Origin: Elusimicrobiota bacterium
GTDB lineage: Bacteria > Elusimicrobiota > Elusimicrobia > UBA1565 > UBA9628
Reading direction: 5' to 3'
Length of the DNA stretch: 10,269 nt
Assembly (NCBI GenBank): GCA_028871595.1
Contig: JAGWMT010000099.1
Span: 1 to 10,269, forward strand
Below are positions 1-5,719 of this stretch, in pieces. Position 1 is the stretch's first letter, and the number at the start of each line of letters is the position of its first letter. The translations under genes were made by a program, and so were the position numbers. The notes below the pieces were generated by a model. That model worked only from the letters and a program-made list of their open reading frames with translations. It was not told the DNA's origin and ran no database searches.

Positions 1-98
1 TCAGGCCATCTCAGCTTTGCGAGATAGTCGCGGCACGCTTCGTCGGTACGAAACCAATGCTCGAATTCGAGCAGGGACGCAGGGAATGCTTTGGACAT
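1..98 (-). CDS. IS1595-family transposase, N-terminal fragment cut by the window edge
   Basis: The minus strand from an ATG at 98-96 stays open to the left edge and gives 32 codons plus two bases. The residues FEHWFRTDEACRDYLAKLRW followed by P and D/E match the conserved start of IS1595/ISXO2-like transposases, which goes on as GF-CP-C, the first half of a zinc ribbon, and then the DDE-type integrase-like catalytic domain. Those parts lie outside the window, so I cannot tell whether the gene is intact. An alternative ATG at 106-104 is in another frame and stops within about 30 codons. The protein would catalyse cut-and-paste or copy-type movement of its own element. The element's right end must lie between about 99 and the methyltransferase stop at 167; I cannot fix the terminal inverted repeat because its partner is off the window. 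The family call rests on a short but characteristic motif. Confidence 0.82.
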   Translation of the reverse strand, partial: MSKAFPASLLEFEHWFRTDEACRDYLAKLRWP

Positions 99-104
99 TG
101 ATTC

Positions 105-110
105 ATTTTA
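105..110 (-). promoter_or_regulatory. -10-like box 6 nt before the transposase ATG
   Basis: Read on the minus strand, the hexamer TAAAAT is followed by six bases and then the transposase ATG at 98-96. A TANNNT box at this spacing would place the transcription start at or next to the ATG, as in leaderless genes. No convincing -35 hexamer lies 16-18 bp upstream and no Shine-Dalgarno sequence lies before the ATG. The same geometry recurs at asnB. A chance match is quite possible for such a short motif. Confidence 0.3.
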
Positions 111-139
111 GTCCAAAGGGGTAGTCAGGTGGATATGCG

Positions 140-168
140 TGCTCCGGAGCAAGTTCGACCGATCGGTC
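140..168. repeat. Two adjacent 12-bp perfect palindromes
   Basis: TGCTCCGGAGCA occupies 140-151 and GACCGATCGGTC occupies 157-168. Each is a perfect inverted repeat with no loop, and they are separated by five bases, so their centres are 17 bp apart. The second one overlaps two bases of the methyltransferase stop codon (169-167). They lie between the 3' end of the methyltransferase gene and the 5' end of the transposase gene. They could be protein-binding sites, part of the mobile element end, or a weak transcript-end structure. There is no U-tract of the kind an intrinsic terminator needs. Confidence 0.5.
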
Positions 169-1177
169 AGGATTTCTCGCGCCGCGCCAGCGCGTACAGG
201 TACTCGCCGCCGTCGCGCTTCAGGCTCCAGGCCAGCGCCAAAACGCCGCCCAGCGGATAGGTGACCGCGCGGCAGGCCAGTTTGAAGGCATGCGCCAGGC
301 GGCGGCGGCGAGAACCGTCGGTGAGCGCGCCGGGGGCGGCGCCCGCGTACAACTCGGTCACCGTCTTTTTTGCGTCCGCGCCGAACAGGAGTCGGCGCGC
401 CAGGGCCAAGGCTGGCGGCGCGATGAGAGCATAATACAAGGTCTCCGAGAACCAGAGCGCGGTCGGGCCGACGGACGCCAGCTCCACGATGGAGAATCCC
501 TCGCCCTCCAAAAACCCGCGCAGGGCGCGGGTGTTCCAGCGCGTGAAGTGGTGCGGCGGGTAGTCGTACTCCTCGCGGGGAAACAGCGCGGGACGCGAGT
601 CGTTGGGGAAGGTGATCGCCAGGTGGCCGCCGCGCTTGAGCACCGGTTTGATCAGCGCCAGCAAAGCGCGCGGGTCGGGCGCATGCTCCAGCACGTCGAA
701 CAAGGTCACGGCGTCGAACTCCGCCGCGGCGCGGCCGCGCAGGAAGGTCTCGTAGTCCTGGGCGAAGGCGTCCAGGCCCTTGGCCCGCGCCGGCGCCACC
801 ATACGCTCCTCGTAATCCACGCCCACGGCTTTCCAGCCGCGCGACGCCGCCAGTTTCAGGAACCCTCCGTCGCCGCAACCCACGTCCAGCACGCGCCCGG
901 CGGGCAGGCCCGCGTCCAGGAAGCGCCGGTAGCGCCAGTCGCGCGCGGGCGGCAGGCGGCGCTCCTCGGCGCGTAGCGGCGCGGCCTTCTCATACCACTC
1001 CGGGCCCACGGGATCATGCGGCTCGGAGAAGACCAGCGCGCAGGACGCGCAACGGTGCAGGCGGTACGTCACGCCGCCGATCGGATCGCGGCGCTCTTCG
1101 ACGAAAATATATCCGCCGGAGGCTCCGCAGGCCGGGCAGGCGCGCGGGGCGGGAACGGCGGCCGCGTCGTTAGGCAC
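167..1177 (-). CDS. Zinc-ribbon class I SAM-dependent methyltransferase
   Basis: The 336-residue protein probably methylates a small molecule or sugar intermediate in the cytoplasm using S-adenosylmethionine. Residues 14-17 (CPAC) and 43-46 (CASC) form a likely zinc ribbon, an N-terminal module common in Methyltransf_23/13-type enzymes of glycan and antibiotic loci. The Rossmann core follows: VLDVGCGDG (96-104) is the SAM-binding motif I, D121 closes strand 2, and FDVLEH (160-165) is the post-I motif. YPPHHFTRW (206-214) is typical of sugar-related members. The C-terminal third holds two hydrophobic stretches, near 245-265 and 300-318. The start is GTG at 1177-1175, overlapping the asnB stop by eight bases (GTGCCTAA). 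No ATG lies closer to the first CPAC. Translation is probably coupled to asnB, since only a distant GGAG-like element is seen upstream. The gene appears complete. The substrate is unknown. Confidence 0.88.
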   Translation of the reverse strand: MPNDAAAVPAPRACPACGASGGYIFVEERRDPIGGVTYRLHRCASCALVFSEPHDPVGPEWYEKAAPLRAEERRLPPARDWRYRRFLDAGLPAGRVLDVGCGDGGFLKLAASRGWKAVGVDYEERMVAPARAKGLDAFAQDYETFLRGRAAAEFDAVTLFDVLEHAPDPRALLALIKPVLKRGGHLAITFPNDSRPALFPREEYDYPPHHFTRWNTRALRGFLEGEGFSIVELASVGPTALWFSETLYYALIAPPALALARRLLFGADAKKTVTELYAGAAPGALTDGSRRRRLAHAFKLACRAVTYPLGGVLALAWSLKRDGGEYLYALARREKS

Positions 1178-3104
1178 AGACCGGGCCGGCGGCCTGCTCC
1201 GGCGCGGGGTCGGCCGCGTGCCGGTGCCACAACTCCAGCATGAGCAGGGCCCACAGCCGGTAGCCGTGATCGCGGCCGCCGGATTGATGCTCGTCCCATA
1301 TGCCTTTGAGCCCTTTTTCGGTGAAGTACCCGCGCCCGAGCGCGTCCTTCGAGAGCACGTGGTCGGCCCAGTAATCCTTCAACGGACCGCGGAACCAGGT
1401 CCCCAGCGGGATGCCGAAGCCCATTTTCGGTCGGGTCAAGATCTCCTCCGGCAAAAGATCCTTGAACGCCTCCTTGAAGATCCACTTGTGGCCGCGCAGG
1501 CCCTTCAGTTTCCAGTCGCCGGGCATGCGGTAGGCCAGCTCGACGAATTCATGATCGAGCAGGGGCGAGCGGCCCTCCAGAGAGCAGGCCATCGTGGCGA
1601 CGTCCACCTTCGCCATCAGGCATTCCGGCAGGTACGTCTTGAAATCCACGTACAGCATGCGGTTCACGAAATCCTGGCCCTCGCAGGCCTTGAACGCGTC
1701 CGCCATATAGCCCTTCGCCGCGCCCATGTCGCCGCCCAAGGTCTTGATGAACTCGGGCGAGTACAGTCCAGGCTTGTCGTCCTCGGCGAAGTAGCAGATC
1801 ATCTTGAGATGGCGGCCGGACAGATCGTTGAGCAGGGCCGAACGAAGAAACCGCTTCGCGCGCCAGACCGTGCCGAACGGCGCGTTGTAGTCGGGCAGCA
1901 TCTCGGTGCCCGCCTTGAGCGCCGAGAGGACGGGGCCCGGCAGCGAATCGGTCACGCGCGCGGCCTTCATGGCGAAATAGCGCAGATACCCGGCGAAGTT
2001 CTCGTCGCCGCCGTCGCCGTTGAGCGCCACCGTCACGAATTTACGGGTTTCGCGCGAGACATAATACGTCGGGAGCGCGGACGCGTCGGCGTACGGTTCC
2101 CCGTAGTGCCAGGCCAACCTGGGGAGGATGTCGGCCATCTGCGGCTTGACGATGAACTCGGTGTGGTCGGTTTTATATTTATCCGCCACCAGCTTCGCGT
2201 AACGCGTCTCGGAGAACTTCTCCTCGTCGAAGCCGATGGAAAACGTTTTGACCGGCTTCGTGGACAATTGGCTCATCAACGCCACGATGATGGACGAATC
2301 CACGCCGCCGGATAAGAAGGCTCCCAGAGGCACGTCCGAGATCATGCGCAGTTTGACGGACTCGGTTAATTTTTCCCTTAAGAGACGCTTCGCTTCTTCG
2401 ATATCCGTCGTGACCGGAGCCCGACCCAAAGGCAGATCCCAGTAACGTTCGATGGTGGCACGGCCGTCTTGCCAGATCAACGTGTGGCCAGGCGGGAGTT
2501 TTTTTATGTTTTTATAGGCCGTCTTCGGCGACGGGATGTACTGCAACGACAGGTACATGTCGATGGCGACGGGGTCGGTCTCCCGCGGCAGAGACGAATC
2601 GAGCGCGAACAGGCAGCGCAGTTCGGAGGCGAACACGAAAGTCCCGTCGGGGCGCTCGGCGTAGACCAGAGGTTTCTTGCCGATGCGGTCCCGGGCGACA
2701 AACAGGCGTTGTTTTTTCTTGTCCCAGATGGCGAAGGCGAACATGCCGCGCAATTTCGTCACGCAGGCGGGCCCCATTTCTCGATAGAGCGCCAAGATCG
2801 CTTCGGTATCCGACTTCGTCTTCAAGTTATGTCCGCGCGACAAAAGATCCGCGCGCAGGGACTGATAGTTGTAGATCTCGCCGTTGAAGACGATCCACAG
2901 GTTCCCATCGTCGTAGGACAGCGGCTGGTGGCCGGTATTGAGGTCGATGATGGCCAGGCGGCGCATGGCCAGCCCGGCGGGGCCGTCCACGAAGTAGCCC
3001 TCGTCGTCGGGGCCGCGATGGGCGATCAGGTCGTTGGCCTTCTTCAGGACCGCCCGGTCGGGGGTCCGGCCTTGACCGGAGACGACGCCGCAGATGCCGC
3101 ACAT
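1170..3104 (-). CDS. asnB: Asparagine synthase-type glutamine amidotransferase
   Basis: This 644-residue enzyme fits glutamine-dependent asparagine synthase: an N-terminal class II glutaminase releases ammonia, which the C-terminal domain uses to amidate an ATP-activated carboxylate. MCGICGVV exposes the nucleophilic Cys2 after Met removal. RRLAIID (48-54), NGEIYN (74-79) and SDTE (98-101) bind glutamine. SGGVDSS (265-271) is the ATP pyrophosphatase P-loop. PYADASALPTYY (337-348) and GDGGDE (363-368) complete the synthetase site. YRLWALLMLELWHR near the C-terminus is typical of the family. Members in surface-polysaccharide or exosortase-linked loci are close relatives (TIGR03108-like) and may amidate a sugar acid or another substrate instead of aspartate; the neighbours make that plausible here. 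The ATG is fixed by MCG and follows TAGAAT by six bases without a Shine-Dalgarno sequence. The central part (about 2160-2520) is richer in T/A than the neighbouring genes. It leads the downstream methyltransferase gene. Confidence 0.93.
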   Translation of the reverse strand: MCGICGVVSGQGRTPDRAVLKKANDLIAHRGPDDEGYFVDGPAGLAMRRLAIIDLNTGHQPLSYDDGNLWIVFNGEIYNYQSLRADLLSRGHNLKTKSDTEAILALYREMGPACVTKLRGMFAFAIWDKKKQRLFVARDRIGKKPLVYAERPDGTFVFASELRCLFALDSSLPRETDPVAIDMYLSLQYIPSPKTAYKNIKKLPPGHTLIWQDGRATIERYWDLPLGRAPVTTDIEEAKRLLREKLTESVKLRMISDVPLGAFLSGGVDSSIIVALMSQLSTKPVKTFSIGFDEEKFSETRYAKLVADKYKTDHTEFIVKPQMADILPRLAWHYGEPYADASALPTYYVSRETRKFVTVALNGDGGDENFAGYLRYFAMKAARVTDSLPGPVLSALKAGTEMLPDYNAPFGTVWRAKRFLRSALLNDLSGRHLKMICYFAEDDKPGLYSPEFIKTLGGDMGAAKGYMADAFKACEGQDFVNRMLYVDFKTYLPECLMAKVDVATMACSLEGRSPLLDHEFVELAYRMPGDWKLKGLRGHKWIFKEAFKDLLPEEILTRPKMGFGIPLGTWFRGPLKDYWADHVLSKDALGRGYFTEKGLKGIWDEHQSGGRDHGYRLWALLMLELWHRHAADPAPEQAAGPVCA

Positions 3105-3110
3105 GCCGAC

Positions 3111-3116
3111 ATTCTA
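3111..3116 (-). promoter_or_regulatory. -10-like box directly before asnB
   Basis: On the minus strand TAGAAT is followed by GTCGGC and then the asnB ATG at 3104. This TANNNT box would place initiation at about the A of the ATG, suggesting a leaderless mRNA. No Shine-Dalgarno sequence lies upstream of the ATG and no -35 consensus is visible at 16-18 bp. It is one of the few AT-containing patches in a very GC-rich 95-bp gap, which supports it modestly. Confidence 0.42.
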
Positions 3117-3120
3117 GCAA

Positions 3121-3140
3121 GCCGCCGGGCGCCGCCGGGC
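3121..3140. repeat. Tandem 10-bp GC repeat in the divergent promoter region
   Basis: GCCGCCGGGC occurs twice in perfect tandem (3121-3130, 3131-3140), directly followed by CCGCGG (3141-3146), and CGGGCCCG at 3136-3143 is a short palindrome. The repeat lies between the two outward-facing -10-like boxes of asnB and the acyltransferase gene, so it could be an operator that affects both. In DNA this GC-rich a short repeat can also be chance. Confidence 0.45.
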
Positions 3141-3160
3141 CCGCGGTTCGGCGAAACTGC

Positions 3161-3166
3161 TATAAA
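3161..3166 (+). promoter_or_regulatory. -10-like box for the acyltransferase operon
   Basis: TATAAA stands out in a GC-rich gap and lies 33 bases before the acyltransferase ATG. Initiation 6-7 bases downstream would give a leader of roughly 27 bases, long enough for the GGAAAAGAG ribosome-binding site at 3188-3196. The region 16-18 bp upstream is pure G/C and shows no -35 match, so if this is a promoter it is weak, activated or read by another sigma factor. Confidence 0.4.
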
Positions 3167-3187
3167 GTCCCGGTCCCGCGGCCGTCC

Positions 3188-3196
3188 GGAAAAGAG
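3188..3196 (+). promoter_or_regulatory. Ribosome-binding site of the MBOAT gene
   Basis: The purine tract GGAAAAGAG ends three bases before the ATG at 3200. It is a partial match to the Shine-Dalgarno consensus and supports this ATG, which also gives the typical MLFNS start of AlgI-like proteins. Confidence 0.5.
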
Positions 3197-3199
3197 ACG

Positions 3200-4639
3200 A
3201 TGCTCTTCAACTCCCTTCATTTCCTGGTCTTCTTCTCCATCGTCCTGGCGGCGTATTACTCCGTCGCCCACCGCTTCCGCTGGATGCTGCTGCTTCTGGC
3301 CAGCTGCTACTTCTACATGGTGTTCATCCCCAAGTACATCCTGATCCTGTTCGCCCTGATCCTGATCGATTACACGGCGGGCCTGCTGATCGAGGGTTCT
3401 GCCGGGACGCGACGGCGCACCATGCTGGTGGTCAGTCTGGTCGCCAATATCGGGATGCTGGCGTTTTATAAGTACTTCAACTTCCTCAACGACAACCTGA
3501 CGGCCCTGCTGTCGATGCTGCACCTCGCCAACCCGGCCACGGATCTGAACATCCTCCTGCCCATCGGCCTGTCCTTCCACACCTTCCAGTCCATGAGCTA
3601 CACCATCGAGGTGTACCGGGGCAACCAGCGCGCCGAACGGCACCTGGGCTTCTACGCGGTCTACGTGCTGTTCTTCCCCCAGCTGGTCGCGGGCCCCATC
3701 GAGCGGCCGCAGAACCTCCTGCACCAGTTCCGGCAGGAAGCGTTTTTCGACTACGCCCGGGTGACGGACGGCCTCAAGCTGATGCTGTGGGGCTTCTTCA
3801 AGAAGGTGGTCATCGCCGACCGACTGACCGTGCTGGTGGACCGCGTTTATTCCGCGCCCGGCGCCCACAACGGCTCGGAGCTGGCCCTGGCCACGTATTT
3901 CTTCGCGTTCCAGATCTACTGCGACTTCTCCGGCTACTCGGACATCGCCATCGGCGCGGCGCAGACCTTGGGCATCGGCCTGATGAACAACTTCAACCGG
4001 CCCTACTTTTCCAAGAACGTCTCTGAATTCTGGAAGCGCTGGCACATCTCCCTGTCCACCTGGTTCAAGGACTACCTCTACATCCCTCTGGGCGGAAACC
4101 GGACGGGCCGGGCGCGCTGGTGCTTCAACTTGTTCGTCACCTTCTTGGTGAGCGGCCTGTGGCACGGCGCCAATTGGACCTATCTGCTGTGGGGCGCCAT
4201 CCACGGTTCGTACCTGATCTTCGCCATCGCGACGAGGGACTTCCGGGAACGGATCGCGCGGTGGACCCGCCTGGAAAGCCATCCCGAGCTCCGCAAGCTG
4301 TTCCAGGTCTTCGTCACCTTCCATCTGGTCGCCTTCGCTTGGATTGCGTTTCGGGCGCGTTCGATTTCCGACGCGGTCCTGGTCGTGCGCCGGATCTTTG
4401 ATTTCGCCGCCTGGCGCGCGCCCGCCGATCTGGGGCTGGGCCGCGGCGAGATCGTCCTGGCCCTCGCCAGCATCGCCTTCATGGAGGCCGTCCATCTGCT
4501 GGAACGGCGCCGCAACATCCGCCACATGCTCAAGGACAAGCCCGCCGCCGTCCGCGGGCTGGTCTACGCCGGCATGATCCTGTCCATCCTGTTCTTCGGG
4601 AAATTCACGTCGCACTCGTTCATCTACTTCCAATTCTAG
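3200..4639 (+). CDS. MBOAT-family membrane O-acyltransferase (AlgI-like)
   Basis: The 479-residue polytopic membrane protein belongs to the AlgI/DltB branch of membrane-bound O-acyltransferases. These pass an acyl group, usually acetyl, across the inner membrane for transfer to an exported polysaccharide. The start MLFNSLHFLVFF, the LLLLASCYFYM segment (30-40) and LLPIGLSFHTFQSMSYTIEVYRG (119-141) are signatures of the AlgI subgroup. SEFWKRWHISLSTWF (275-289), then DYLYIPLGGN (291-300), carries the first conserved histidine, H282. GLWHGANWTYLLWG (319-332) carries H322, the expected catalytic histidine. About ten or more hydrophobic segments span the chain, and the length matches the family (about 460-520). 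It starts its transcription unit and is followed after 9 bp by an SGNH-type protein in the same frame, the usual partner arrangement. Alternative acceptors (teichoic acid D-alanylation, lipid acylation) are less likely without dlt genes or a thiolation protein nearby. Confidence 0.93.
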   Translation: MLFNSLHFLVFFSIVLAAYYSVAHRFRWMLLLLASCYFYMVFIPKYILILFALILIDYTAGLLIEGSAGTRRRTMLVVSLVANIGMLAFYKYFNFLNDNLTALLSMLHLANPATDLNILLPIGLSFHTFQSMSYTIEVYRGNQRAERHLGFYAVYVLFFPQLVAGPIERPQNLLHQFRQEAFFDYARVTDGLKLMLWGFFKKVVIADRLTVLVDRVYSAPGAHNGSELALATYFFAFQIYCDFSGYSDIAIGAAQTLGIGLMNNFNRPYFSKNVSEFWKRWHISLSTWFKDYLYIPLGGNRTGRARWCFNLFVTFLVSGLWHGANWTYLLWGAIHGSYLIFAIATRDFRERIARWTRLESHPELRKLFQVFVTFHLVAFAWIAFRARSISDAVLVVRRIFDFAAWRAPADLGLGRGEIVLALASIAFMEAVHLLERRRNIRHMLKDKPAAVRGLVYAGMILSILFFGKFTSHSFIYFQF

Positions 4640-4648
4640 GCATGGCCC

Positions 4649-5719
4649 TTGGATAAGAACCGCCGCCTGCTGCTCGCCGTCCGCGCTCTCGGGATCCTGG
4701 GCGCGGCGGTCCTCTTCGTCGCCAAGGATCCGTACGTGAGCCTGATGGAGGCCCTCACGGTGCACGACACCGTGTACGGGGACACATACCGCGACGTCAA
4801 GCTGACCCCTTTCCGCATCCGCCTTCCCGATCCCGTGGGTCCTCCCCTCCTTCAGTCCGTTCCGGGAACAACGGCGTCTTACCGTCTCTTCATCACCGGC
4901 GACAGCTACCTCCCGGAAAACCGCGGCCACGAACCCTTCGTTCGGCTGCTCTCCACGGCGCTGCGCGAGCCGGTCTTCTTCGCCAGCATCACGCCGTCGG
5001 ACCCGGCCTGCCTGTTCCGCGACGAAGCCCCCGGCTCGGAGGCGGGACGGGGCCGCGTGGTCGTGGTGGAGCGCGCCGAACGCTATGTCTCGCAATTCGC
5101 CGCGATGCAGCCCTGCCGCCCCATCGTCGCGCCCCCTCAAGGCGCGCGCCTGGTCGCCGAGAAGTTGTTCCAACAGCTCTTCGAGCAGGACACAGAGGAG
5201 CGCCTGCGCTACTTCCTGCTCAACAGCGTGTTCACGGCCCCGCTGGTGGAAGCCTGGAACACCCAGCTCTACCTCCGCTTCGGGATCCTGCCGGACCTGT
5301 CGCCCGTGGTCTCCAAGGATCCGCCGTACCTCTTCGCGCGTCTCGAGACGGATCCCGCATTGGCCACCAGCTTTTATACCGCGCACGACGACGCGCTGAT
5401 CGCCAAGATCGCGGACGGCCTGGAGCGCACCGCCAGAACGCTCCGCACGGATTACGGCGCGGAGCTGATCTTCGTCCCGATCCCCAACAAGTTCACGCTG
5501 TACCACGGCCTGGTCCGCAACGACCGCTACGACGACTACCTGCCGCGCCTGTACAAGGAGCTGGGCCGCCGGGGAATCCACTACGTCGATCTCTACCGGC
5601 CGTTCATGGCCTCGAAGGAATCGGTGTACTGGCCCACCGACACGCATTGGAACGGGCACGGCGTCGCGCTGGCGCTGGACGCGGTCGTGCGCGCGGTTCA
5701 GGACGCGCGGAAGCGGTAG
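4649..5719 (+). CDS. SGNH-type O-acetyltransferase partner, AlgJ/AlgX-like
   Basis: This 356-residue protein is probably the extracytoplasmic acetyltransferase or hydrolase working with the MBOAT protein on the exported glycan. Residues 6-24 form one hydrophobic segment after a basic start, so it is a signal anchor or signal peptide; the rest is soluble. FITGDSYL (81-88) carries the likely nucleophile S86. YWPTDTHWNGHG (327-338) carries the likely D331 and H333 of the triad. VVVVERAERY (137-146) resembles a conserved element of AlgJ/AlgX-like proteins. The serine block comes before the DxHW block, the normal SGNH order, whereas in AlgX it is reversed. It ends soon after DTHW, so there is no C-terminal carbohydrate-binding domain. 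The start is TTG at 4649: the upstream gene's TAG (4637-4639) is in the same frame and the nearby ATG (4642) is out of frame and stops after four codons. AGG eight bases upstream is a weak ribosome-binding site. The last 22 bp overlap the converging glycosyltransferase gene. Confidence 0.8.
   Translation: MDKNRRLLLAVRALGILGAAVLFVAKDPYVSLMEALTVHDTVYGDTYRDVKLTPFRIRLPDPVGPPLLQSVPGTTASYRLFITGDSYLPENRGHEPFVRLLSTALREPVFFASITPSDPACLFRDEAPGSEAGRGRVVVVERAERYVSQFAAMQPCRPIVAPPQGARLVAEKLFQQLFEQDTEERLRYFLLNSVFTAPLVEAWNTQLYLRFGILPDLSPVVSKDPPYLFARLETDPALATSFYTAHDDALIAKIADGLERTARTLRTDYGAELIFVPIPNKFTLYHGLVRNDRYDDYLPRLYKELGRRGIHYVDLYRPFMASKESVYWPTDTHWNGHGVALALDAVVRAVQDARKR

Noticed and set aside
140..168. Intrinsic terminator for the methyltransferase transcript
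   Set aside because: The two palindromes have no loop and no following T-run on the relevant strand, so they do not have terminator form.
1218..2315. A 365-codon plus-strand frame antisense to asnB
   Set aside because: It is a mirror frame of a gene with all synthetase motifs; its composition is arginine/histidine/glutamine-rich without recognisable domains.
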